Below, piece after piece: positions 57,799 through 64,000 of a stretch of DNA of 64,000 nt (position 1 is its first letter; every line of letters starts with the position of its first letter). The DNA is from Lysobacter sp. CFH 32150 (GTDB taxonomy: Bacteria; Pseudomonadota; Gammaproteobacteria; Xanthomonadales; Xanthomonadaceae): positions 248,001 to 312,000 of the forward strand of contig NZ_JALDWJ010000004.1 of NCBI RefSeq assembly GCF_022758295.1, read 5' to 3'. The translations under genes and the position numbers were made by a program. Below the pieces are notes generated by a model that was given only the letters and a program-made list of their open reading frames with translations, was not told the origin of the DNA and searched no databases.

Positions 57799-57874
57799 GC
57801 GTGTCGTCGGCGGGTCGGTGCCGTGTCGCGGCCGCATGGCCCCATGGATGACGTGCGTGCGCAGCGTGTCGTCG
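57799..57874. promoter_or_regulatory. Direct repeat upstream of the accessory operon
   Basis: GCGTGTCGTCG occurs twice in the same direction, at 57799-57809 and 57864-57874, 65 bp apart. The gap is the 186-bp space between the SARP-type regulator gene and the first structural gene. SARP regulators bind direct repeats, so these are candidate sites, but the spacing is larger than in known cases. Confidence 0.3.
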
Positions 57875-57909
57875 TCGTGATGTCGCCGCAGCGTCCGCGT
57901 AGAGTCCGA

Positions 57910-58620
57910 TCAGTGCGGACGCTGTTCGATGCCGCCGATCCCGACGCGCGCCGCGAGTGCGGGATCCGGTGTTACGCCGAGTTCCCGGTCGAGGCGCTCG
58001 GCCAACAGGCGGAAGCACTGCATCGCTTGGTAGCGATTGCGCTGCGCGAGGTGGGCATCGATGAGCGCTTCGGCGGCGGATTCGCACAGCGGTTCCGCGG
58101 CGATCGCCGCCGCGCCCGCCTGCGTCGCGAGCGCATGGTGGCCCGCCGACGCCATTGTGCGGCAGGCGGCCTCGAGCGCCTGCACGCGCAACAGGCGGAA
58201 CGCATCCTGCGCTGGCACGATCCACTCCTCGTGCCAGCCGGGCAGGATGTCGTCGGACAGCAGTTCGATCTCTTCCAGGCTCAGCGGTTCGCCGCCGAGT
58301 GCACGTGCGGCGACTTGGTGGGCCTGCACGAGGTCGCATTGCGCTTCCAGGGCGAGTTCATCGCCCGTAGCGCTCACCCAACCGCGCGGCACATGCCACA
58401 GGGCGCGGCGGAGATTGCTGCGCCCGATGTCGTCCGGCACGTCAGGCCAGAGTTCCGCCGAGGCGACGCCGCGTTGCACGGGATGTCCGCGCACGGCGAG
58501 GTACGCCAGCAAGCGTCGTGCAGGCAGCGACAGGCGCACCATCGGGTACACCCCTAGACGACCGACGATCGCAATCTTGCGCTTTGCGACATCCAAGTGA
58601 GCGAGCTGTTGTTCCATCAT
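57910..58620 (-). CDS. SARP/AfsR-type transcriptional regulator with BTAD domain
   Basis: 236 residues. The N-terminal winged helix (about 18-85) reads VRLSLPARRLLAYLAVRGHPVQRG then ASAELWPDVPDDIGRSNLRRAL, the standard OmpR-like DNA-binding half of SARPs. The bacterial transcriptional activation domain follows (LSLEEIELLSDDILPGWHEEW; FRLLRVQALEAACRTMAS; NRYQAMQCFRLLAERLDRELG). There is no NB-ARC or sensor part, so this is the small SARP form. These regulators are typical of actinobacterial secondary-metabolite clusters and less common in gammaproteobacteria. Two adjacent ATGs (58620, 58617) are possible starts. It probably activates the operon downstream. Confidence 0.82.
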   Translation of the reverse strand: MMEQQLAHLDVAKRKIAIVGRLGVYPMVRLSLPARRLLAYLAVRGHPVQRGVASAELWPDVPDDIGRSNLRRALWHVPRGWVSATGDELALEAQCDLVQAHQVAARALGGEPLSLEEIELLSDDILPGWHEEWIVPAQDAFRLLRVQALEAACRTMASAGHHALATQAGAAAIAAEPLCESAAEALIDAHLAQRNRYQAMQCFRLLAERLDRELGVTPDPALAARVGIGGIEQRPH

Positions 58621-58943
58621 CCCTGACCTCGCAGATGCCTTGCACGAGACGATATAAGAGCGCAACGCTGCCAAACGGCTGATCCGGACAGCAGCATCAA
58701 AGCGCTAGCCAGTGCTGCGGGCGCCGTTGCAGGCGGGCCAATAGCAGTGGGCACTGGAGACCAAAAGTAGCTGAAAGATGGTAGTGCCAGTAGCTCAGAT
58801 GCTTGAGAGAGCCGCTTATCAATGGCAAATCGGTGACCCAGACGAAACCGGGATACCAGAAGTAACTACGCCCATCGATCTGGTGCGGGCGTGGCGGATG
58901 TCTTCGGCTTCCTGCCAAACCACTTGCACCCAGGGAGCAACAC
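58621..58943. other. 323-bp intergenic region, accessory-locus boundary
   Basis: Divergent gap between the SARP-type regulator and the small TerB-like gene. It is less GC-rich than the surroundings. I see no tRNA, integrase, insertion sequence or copy of the tRNA 3' end, so no attachment site can be claimed. ATATAA near 58655 could belong to a promoter. A frame at 58697-58945 on the minus strand has no recognisable product. Confidence 0.4.
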
Positions 58944-59204
58944 ATGGCCGAGAGCCGCGATTACCTCGAGATGGCGTTCCATTCCATCTGCTGCTTCACC
59001 GACGACGGGCGCCTGGATCTGGGCGAACTGAACCGCATCGTCGCGATCGCCGAAGCCGACGGCACCGTGGACGACAACGAAAAACGCGTGCTGCAGGGCA
59101 TCCTCGGCCGCGTGCGCGAGACCGAAGTCGACGCCGCGATGCAGGCGCGCATCACGCAGCTTGGCCAGCAGCTGGGTCTGGAGTTCGCGTTGAAGGGAGA
59201 CTGA
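58944..59204 (+). CDS. Small TerB-like protein
   Basis: 86 residues, acidic and helical, no signal peptide. The segment LNRIVAIAEADGTVDDNEKRVLQGIL resembles the Asp-rich metal-binding helix-loop-helix of TerB-like (tellurite-resistance) proteins. The start is set by AGGGAG eight bases upstream. No other ter genes are nearby, so tellurite resistance should not be inferred. It ends before a bidirectional terminator. Confidence 0.65.
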   Translation: MAESRDYLEMAFHSICCFTDDGRLDLGELNRIVAIAEADGTVDDNEKRVLQGILGRVRETEVDAAMQARITQLGQQLGLEFALKGD

Positions 59205-59253
59205 GGCAACGACGCCCGCATGCGACACGCCGTATAACCAGGCCGCAAATACA

Positions 59254-59281
59254 AAAACGCCCGCATTGCTGCGGGCGTTTT
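59254..59281. terminator. Bidirectional intrinsic terminator
   Basis: 11-bp stem AAAACGCCCGC/GCGGGCGTTTT (59254-59264 with 59271-59281) with loop ATTGCT. It has T-runs on both strands and serves the small TerB-like gene (+) and the RND gene (-). Confidence 0.9.
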
Positions 59282-59296
59282 GTCGTGTGGAGTCCG

Positions 59297-61798
59297 TCAG
59301 GTCGCGTGCGGCGGCACCCAGTCGTCCTTTTCGGTCGGCCGCAGGATCCAGCGGCACAGGGCCGGGAGGAAGATGATGGCGGCGATCATGTTGACCACGA
59401 ACATGAAGGTCAGCATCAGGCCCATGTCGGCCTGGAACTTCAGGTCGGAGAAGATCCACAGCGCCACGCCTACCGCCAGCGTCAGCGCGGTGTAGAAGAT
59501 CGCGATGCCGGTGGTCTTGAGCGCGATGAAGTACGACTCGCTGAGCGTGTTGCCGGCGCGCATCGCCTCGGCCATGCGTGCGTAGATGTAGATCGCGTAG
59601 TCGACGCCGATGCCGACGCCGAGCGCGACCACGGTCAGCGTGTTGATCTTCATGCCGATGCCCAGCTGCACCATCAGCGCGTGGCCGAGTTCGGTCACCA
59701 GCACCAGCGGCAGCACGATGCACAACGCCGCGCGCCAACTGCGGAAGCTGAGCAGGCACATCAGGAACACAGCCCCGTACAGCATGTACAGGATGCGGTG
59801 CTCGACTTCGCGCACGGTGTCGTTGATCGCCGCGGCGACGCCGATGTGACCGGTGCCGATGCGCAGGTTGACCTGGTCGCTGTTGAACTCCTCGCCCTTC
59901 TCTTCGGCGGTCTTGGCGTCCTTCGCCAGTTTTTCGCGCAGGTTGACGTTGCCGCCGGACCAGGCGCCGTTCTTTTCGCGGAACTCGCGTGCGGTCCTGA
60001 TCACTCGGTCGATGGTCTCGGCGCGATGGTCGGCGAGGAACACCATGATCGGCATCGCCGAGCAATCGGAGTTGAGCAGACCCGAGTCGGTCTCGAAGCC
60101 CTGCGTCGCCACGCGCAGGCTGTCTGAATCGCGCGGCAGCACACGCCAGCGCACCGAGCCGTCGTGCCAGCCGGCGTTGACGATCTTGGCCGCCATCGGC
60201 AGCGTCATCACCTGCTCGACGCCCTCGACGTTACCCATGTGCCAGGCGAAGCGGTCGATCAGGTCCATGGACTTGAAGCTGAGCGTGCACGCATCCGGCC
60301 GCGCCTCAGCGATGACATTGAGGATGTCGATGCTGAGCGCGAACTTGGCGGTGATCAGTCGCGCGTCCTGGTTGTAACGCGCTTCCGGACGGAGCTCGGC
60401 GACGCCTTGCTCGGCATCGCCGACCATCACCTTGTCGCCGCGCCATTCGGCGACGAACCAGATCGCCACGCCGAGCAGGATGACCACGGCAGCTGCAGTC
60501 GGGCGACTGAGGCGGGCGAGGAAGGCCCAGATCTTGTCGAACTGGGTGAGCTGGCGCAGGCGGTATTCGCGCTTGCGTTCGAGGTTGCTCAGCTTGGTGT
60601 AGCTGAGCAGCACCGGCAGCAGCACCAGGTCGGTGAAGATGATGATGGCGACGCCGACGGTGGCGGTGATCGCCAGTTCGAAAATGATCCGGATCGGGAT
60701 CATCAGGATCGCGGCGAAGCCGATGCAGCCGGCCGCCAGTGCGACCGCGCCCGGGATCAGCAGCATGCGGAACGCCAGCCGTGCGGCATCCGACGCCGGC
60801 ACGCCCTTGCGCGCGCGCAGCTCCTCGATGGTGCCGTCTTCCAGGCCACCGAAGAACAGCTCGCCGCGGAAGCGGTTGATCATCTGCTCGCCGTGGCTGA
60901 CCGCGATCGCGAAGATCAGGAACGGCGTCAGCATGTTCATCGGGTCGATGCCGAAGCCCATCAGGCGCAGCGCGCCCAGCATCCAGATCACCGCCACCAG
61001 CGCGCACGCCACGGTGAGCGAAGCGAGCTTGCCGGACGTGGAATACAGGAACAGCAGCAGCCAGGTCAGGCCGATGGTGACGACGAAGAACTTGATCACC
61101 GAACGCGCGCCGTTGGCGATGTCGCCGACGACCTTGGCGAAGCCGATGATGTGGACGGTGTAGCCCGCCTTCTCGTACTTGGTGCGGATGTCCTCGAACT
61201 GCTGGGCGACGGCCTGGTAGTCGAGCTTGGTGCCGGAATCCTCGGGAATCAGGTCGGCCCAGACCATCGCGCCGGACCAGTCTTTCGCCACGAGGCGGCC
61301 GAGGATGTTGGCCTTGACGATGTTGCCGCGGATGGTCTGGAACTGATCAGGCGTGGCGTTGTCGCTGCTGAAGGTGTCAGGCACTACGTTGCCGCCGGCG
61401 AAGCCGTCTTCCACCACTTCCACGAAGCGCACGTTGGGCGTGTACAGCGAGCGCACGCGGGCGTCGTCGGTGGCGTCGAGCGCCATCACGTCGGCGGTGA
61501 CCCCTTCCAGCGTCTTGAAGAAGCCCGGCGTGAACATCTTGCCGTCCTTCGCCATCACCGCGACCAGTACGCGGTTGGCCGCGCCGAAATCCTTCTCGTA
61601 GTCGAGGAAGGTGCGCATGTATTCGTGCTGCAGCGGGATCTGCTTCTTGAAGCCGGCGTCCACCTTGAGCTGACTGGCGAAATACAGCATCGCCAGGGTG
61701 ATCGCGGCGAAGACCAGCAACACGATCGGACGCGCGCTGAAGACCACCTTCTCGGCGAACAGGGTGAACGGGCCGTGCGGAACTTCGGTGTTGTGCAT
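59297..61798 (-). CDS. RND/MMPL family transporter
   Basis: 833-residue inner-membrane transporter with the MMPL two-half layout. One N-terminal helix and a large periplasmic loop (about 40-235) are followed by helices 2-6, including the DP.N element FGIDPMNMLTPFLIFAIAVSHGEQMINRF. The second half repeats this with VVALGVGIGVDYAIYIYARMAEAMR. It differs from tripartite drug pumps in size and in having SSD-like signatures. The two genes upstream on the same strand encode a Ycf48-like and a DUF1329 protein, a recurring trio linked to transport of lipids or hydrophobic compounds. The substrate is unknown. Confidence 0.88.
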   Translation of the reverse strand: MHNTEVPHGPFTLFAEKVVFSARPIVLLVFAAITLAMLYFASQLKVDAGFKKQIPLQHEYMRTFLDYEKDFGAANRVLVAVMAKDGKMFTPGFFKTLEGVTADVMALDATDDARVRSLYTPNVRFVEVVEDGFAGGNVVPDTFSSDNATPDQFQTIRGNIVKANILGRLVAKDWSGAMVWADLIPEDSGTKLDYQAVAQQFEDIRTKYEKAGYTVHIIGFAKVVGDIANGARSVIKFFVVTIGLTWLLLFLYSTSGKLASLTVACALVAVIWMLGALRLMGFGIDPMNMLTPFLIFAIAVSHGEQMINRFRGELFFGGLEDGTIEELRARKGVPASDAARLAFRMLLIPGAVALAAGCIGFAAILMIPIRIIFELAITATVGVAIIIFTDLVLLPVLLSYTKLSNLERKREYRLRQLTQFDKIWAFLARLSRPTAAAVVILLGVAIWFVAEWRGDKVMVGDAEQGVAELRPEARYNQDARLITAKFALSIDILNVIAEARPDACTLSFKSMDLIDRFAWHMGNVEGVEQVMTLPMAAKIVNAGWHDGSVRWRVLPRDSDSLRVATQGFETDSGLLNSDCSAMPIMVFLADHRAETIDRVIRTAREFREKNGAWSGGNVNLREKLAKDAKTAEEKGEEFNSDQVNLRIGTGHIGVAAAINDTVREVEHRILYMLYGAVFLMCLLSFRSWRAALCIVLPLVLVTELGHALMVQLGIGMKINTLTVVALGVGIGVDYAIYIYARMAEAMRAGNTLSESYFIALKTTGIAIFYTALTLAVGVALWIFSDLKFQADMGLMLTFMFVVNMIAAIIFLPALCRWILRPTEKDDWVPPHAT

Positions 61799-61822
61799 GT
61801 GGATCCCCGGAATGGTTCCGCG

Positions 61823-62947
61823 TTATGGCGCCTGGTGACCGACGCCGCGGTCGCCGAAGACGAGCAGATCGTTGCCGGCGCCCGGCAACGCAGCGGCGAG
61901 TGTCGGTGTTTCGCCGGACTTGGTGAGGTGGATCTGGCGGCGGAAGGTGCTGTCGCCACGATCGCGACGGAGCACGGTGCCTTCGGCGCCGACCAGCACC
62001 GCGCCGCCATCGGCCAGCGCAGTGCCACCCATCAGGCTGGCGCCGACGCCGCTGTCGACCTGCGTCCAGGTATCGCCGAGATCGTGCGACTCGAACACGT
62101 TGCCGCGCAGGCCGAACACGAGCACGTGGTCGCCTTCCCAACCCAGTGCGCCGAGCATCGAGCCCTGATAGGGCAACTTGCTGCGTTGCCACGTCGCGCC
62201 GTTGTCGCGCGAGCGGTACACGGTGCCGCGTTCGCCGACGATCACCAGGCCGCCGGACGCGGTGCGGGCGATGGCGTTGAGGTGCGGATCGGATTCTTCT
62301 TCCAGCGCGAGTTCGTCGGCGCTGAAGTTCCAGTCGTCTTCGGTCGCCGCATCTGCCGACGGCGTGGGCTCTGCCGCTTCGGGCTCCGCTGGCACGGCTG
62401 CCTCCGGCGCCGCGCCGGCTTCGCCGTGCAGCGACCGGGTGATCCAGGTCGCCCCGCCGTCGCTGGTTTCCAGCAGCAGCAAAAACGCGCCGACGGCATA
62501 GCCATGCTGGGCATCGGTGAAGAGCAGGTCGAGCACCGGGATGCCATGGGTCGGGTCGGTGTCCTCGATCGACCAGGGCGCCACGCGTTGGCGCGTCCAG
62601 GTCTTGCCGGCGTCCTTCGAATGCAGGATCACGCCATCGTGGCCCGCGGCCCACAGTGCATCGCCGACGGCCGTGAGCGTGGCGAGGGTGCTGCGGGTCG
62701 GCACGTTGGCGACCTGCTTCCAGCTTTGCCCATCGCTCGACAGCAGGACGTGGCCGCGCTCGCCGACCGCGACATAGCCGTTGCCGACGCGGTTGGCGTC
62801 GAGCAACAACGCCTGTGCGCTTTTCGGCATGACTTCGGTGGGGAGCAGGGCCAGGTCGGCAGCGGGTTCGGCTGCGCTGGCCGACAACACCAGTACGCTG
62901 GCCAGCGCTAGGCCCGGGAAGCGCAGGCGTGGAAGTGGATACGACAT
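61823..62947 (-). CDS. Ycf48-like beta-propeller exported protein
   Basis: 374 residues with a signal peptide (FPGLALASVLVLSASAAEP). Repeated blades of the Ycf48/BNR type follow: GNGYVAVGERGHVLLSSDGQSWKQV, AAGHDGVILHSKDAGKTWTR, AVGAFLLLLETSDGGATW, IVGERGTVYRSRDNGATWQR and VFGLRGNVFESHDLGDTWTQ. An Ala/Pro/Glu-rich insert (about 195-240) splits the propeller. Such proteins accompany MMPL-type transporters in proteobacteria, probably as periplasmic partners. GAGGGGAA precedes the ATG; the RND gene begins 24 bp after it ends. Confidence 0.86.
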   Translation of the reverse strand: MSYPLPRLRFPGLALASVLVLSASAAEPAADLALLPTEVMPKSAQALLLDANRVGNGYVAVGERGHVLLSSDGQSWKQVANVPTRSTLATLTAVGDALWAAGHDGVILHSKDAGKTWTRQRVAPWSIEDTDPTHGIPVLDLLFTDAQHGYAVGAFLLLLETSDGGATWITRSLHGEAGAAPEAAVPAEPEAAEPTPSADAATEDDWNFSADELALEEESDPHLNAIARTASGGLVIVGERGTVYRSRDNGATWQRSKLPYQGSMLGALGWEGDHVLVFGLRGNVFESHDLGDTWTQVDSGVGASLMGGTALADGGAVLVGAEGTVLRRDRGDSTFRRQIHLTKSGETPTLAAALPGAGNDLLVFGDRGVGHQAP

Positions 62948-63066
62948 GGGTTCCCCTCTCGATGACCCGGCCCCTAGGATCGCGGCGCCGATGCGCGAGC
63001 GATGTCCGTCCATGGCGGCCGGGCGATGTTCAGCCTGCGGTGACTGCAGGTCGCGTGGTCGATCGC

Positions 63067-63122
63067 TTGTGGGAGGGGTTCCAGTGCGGCGGTCGCACGT
63101 CGCCCTGAAGCCCCTCCCACAA
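63067..63122. repeat. REP-like palindrome, TTGTGGGAGGGG type
   Basis: Arms TTGTGGGAGGGG (63067-63078) and CCCCTCCCACAA (63111-63122), with an inner partly paired centre. Third member in the window of the GTGGGAG-type family, between two genes of one strand. Confidence 0.78.
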
Positions 63123-63131
63123 ACCACCGTC

Positions 63132-63166
63132 AAAAAAGCCGGGCCTTCACATGGAAGGCCCGGCTT
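63132..63166 (-). terminator. Rho-independent terminator after the DUF1329 gene
   Basis: Perfect 13-bp stem AAGCCGGGCCTTC/GAAGGCCCGGCTT (63166-63154 with 63148-63136), loop of five bases, then TTTTTT on the minus strand. It implies that the Ycf48 and RND genes have their own promoter or need read-through. Confidence 0.9.
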
Positions 63167-63172
63167 CGCGGA

Positions 63173-64000
63173 TCAACGCACGCCGGAAGCGCGCAGGTTC
63201 TGTGGCGAATAGTCCGCCGGGCCGGTCACGTGCTTGAAGTCGCGCGGCCTTTCCTCGTTGTCGAGGAACATGCCGAGGTAACGGCCGGACTTCAGGTCGT
63301 AATGCACATCCGTGCCGGTCCAGAACAGCGGCACTTCGTAGTACTGGATCGGCAGCGATTCCGAGTAACGCCAGAGCTTGCCGGCACCGTCGTAGTGATC
63401 GATCTGCAGGATCTGCCAGCTGTCCTCGTCCAGATAGAACGTGCGGCGCGGGTTGATGTGGCGCATGCCCGGCTTGAGCGTCGCTTCGACCACCCACACG
63501 CGGTGCAGCTCATAACGCAGTTTGTCGGGGTTGAAGTGTCCTGGCTTGATCAGGTCCTTGAGCTTGCTGAGCTTCGCCTTGTACGCGTTGTACGGAACGT
63601 ACATCTCCTTCTTGCCCACCAGCTTCCAGTTGTAGCGGTCCAGCGCGCCGTTGAACATGTCGTACATGTCGTTGGTACGCAGGCCGTCGGATGCCGTGCC
63701 GGGATTGTCGTAGGCGATGTTCGGTGCGCGACGCACGCGGCGCTGACCGGGGTTGTAGACCCAGGCTTGGCGCGGCGAGACCTTGTCGTTGATCGACTCG
63801 TGCACCAGGATCACCTGGCCGGCCAGGCGTGCCGGGCCCAGCACTTCCTGCTTGAAGAAGAAGCCGATGTTGTTGATGTTGTCGGAGGTGTTGCCCGGCT
63901 TGTCGTAAGGCGCCAGGTACTCCTCGCGGATGCGCACCATGTTGTAGGTGCCGCCCGCCGTCACCGGGGCTTGGTTGTCGAAGATCTGCAGCGAGAAGCC
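63173..64000 (-). CDS. DUF1329 family protein (5' end outside window)
   Basis: The visible C-terminal 275 residues match DUF1329: YNPGQRRVRRAPNIAYDNPG, GLRTNDMYDMFNGALDRYNW, KKEMYVPYNAYKAK, HRVWVVEATLKPGMRH, RRTFYLDEDSWQI and the end FKHVTGPADYSPQNLRASGVR. The fold is a LolA/LolB-like outer-membrane lipoprotein-sorting barrel, expected in the periplasm or outer membrane. The frame stays open to base 64000 so the start lies beyond. A DUF1302 gene is the usual next neighbour upstream but is outside the window. Confidence 0.9.
   Translation of the reverse strand, partial: GFSLQIFDNQAPVTAGGTYNMVRIREEYLAPYDKPGNTSDNINNIGFFFKQEVLGPARLAGQVILVHESINDKVSPRQAWVYNPGQRRVRRAPNIAYDNPGTASDGLRTNDMYDMFNGALDRYNWKLVGKKEMYVPYNAYKAKLSKLKDLIKPGHFNPDKLRYELHRVWVVEATLKPGMRHINPRRTFYLDEDSWQILQIDHYDGAGKLWRYSESLPIQYYEVPLFWTGTDVHYDLKSGRYLGMFLDNEERPRDFKHVTGPADYSPQNLRASGVR

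Noticed and set aside
46014-58620. Extracellular contractile injection system or prophage
   Set aside because: No sheath, tube, baseplate, spike, portal, terminase or integrase proteins are present among the genes.
58697-58945. 82-residue minus-strand frame at the locus boundary
   Set aside because: No domain, no ribosome site, overlaps the start of the small TerB-like gene.
58944-59204. Tellurite-resistance operon
   Set aside because: A single small protein with weak TerB-like similarity and no other ter genes.
60164-62911. 915-residue plus-strand open frame
   Set aside because: Antisense to the RND and Ycf48 genes, whose products are clearly recognisable; composition (Gln, His, Arg, Val runs) is typical of a high-GC shadow frame.

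Overview
The window is high-GC gammaproteobacterial chromosome, most consistent with Xanthomonadales/Lysobacterales (Xanthomonas, Lysobacter or Rhodanobacter-like). The reasons are the gene content and order (ftsX near rpoH; tsaC-topA-smg-dprA-LysM then def-fmt-rsmB; lpxL, dtd, rpoD), short interspersed palindromes of the GTGGGAGCG and GTAGGAGCG types, and bipartite CCCCTCCC-type intergenic elements. No rRNA genes, CRISPR arrays, insertion sequences, integrases or transposases were seen.

Layout. 1-3.4 kb: end of ftsX, a two-receiver regulator, ung and rpoH. 3.5-10.9 kb: an Asp/Glu racemase-family protein, a DUF1203 protein, an epimerase/NDH-2-type operon diverging from a GbsR/MarR-type regulator across a perfect palindrome, an exported isoaspartyl methyltransferase and a membrane protein with a spermidine-synthase-like domain. 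10.9-23.7 kb: priA, a DUF3106 membrane protein, DUF4286, DUF3667, a MATE pump, sppA, a small lipoprotein, a short-chain dehydrogenase and several exported small proteins (DUF4124 twice, DUF1579). 23.8-33.0 kb: the conserved informational block tsaC, topA, smg, dprA and a LysM protein on the minus strand, then def, fmt and rsmB on the plus strand. 33.1-40.8 kb: envelope genes (ArnT-like GT39, KdtX-like GT2, GT4, and a minus-strand lpxL-ydbS-ydbT-galE operon). 40.9-45.9 kb: dtd, rpoD, a secreted GH92 mannosidase and a CAU-anticodon tRNA.

The unusual part is 46.0-58.6 kb, directly after the tRNA: seven minus-strand genes that look like one accessory system. A SARP/BTAD-type regulator is followed by a tightly coupled operon. 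Its products are a 750-residue protein with an N-terminal SPFAEA tag and cationic helices; a HESGH metallopeptidase-like protein; two unrecognised proteins; and a 2110-residue protein joining the same kind of tag, an M15 D-Ala-D-Ala peptidase, a hydrolase-like domain, a PhoD phosphatase and a C-terminal HExxH peptidase. A frameshifted ORF is coupled to its end. I know of no described system with this composition.

58.9-64.0 kb returns to ordinary chromosome: a small TerB-like protein, then a minus-strand cluster of an RND/MMPL transporter, a Ycf48-like beta-propeller protein and a DUF1329 protein cut by the window edge. This is a recurrent combination thought to act in lipid or hydrophobic-compound trafficking.
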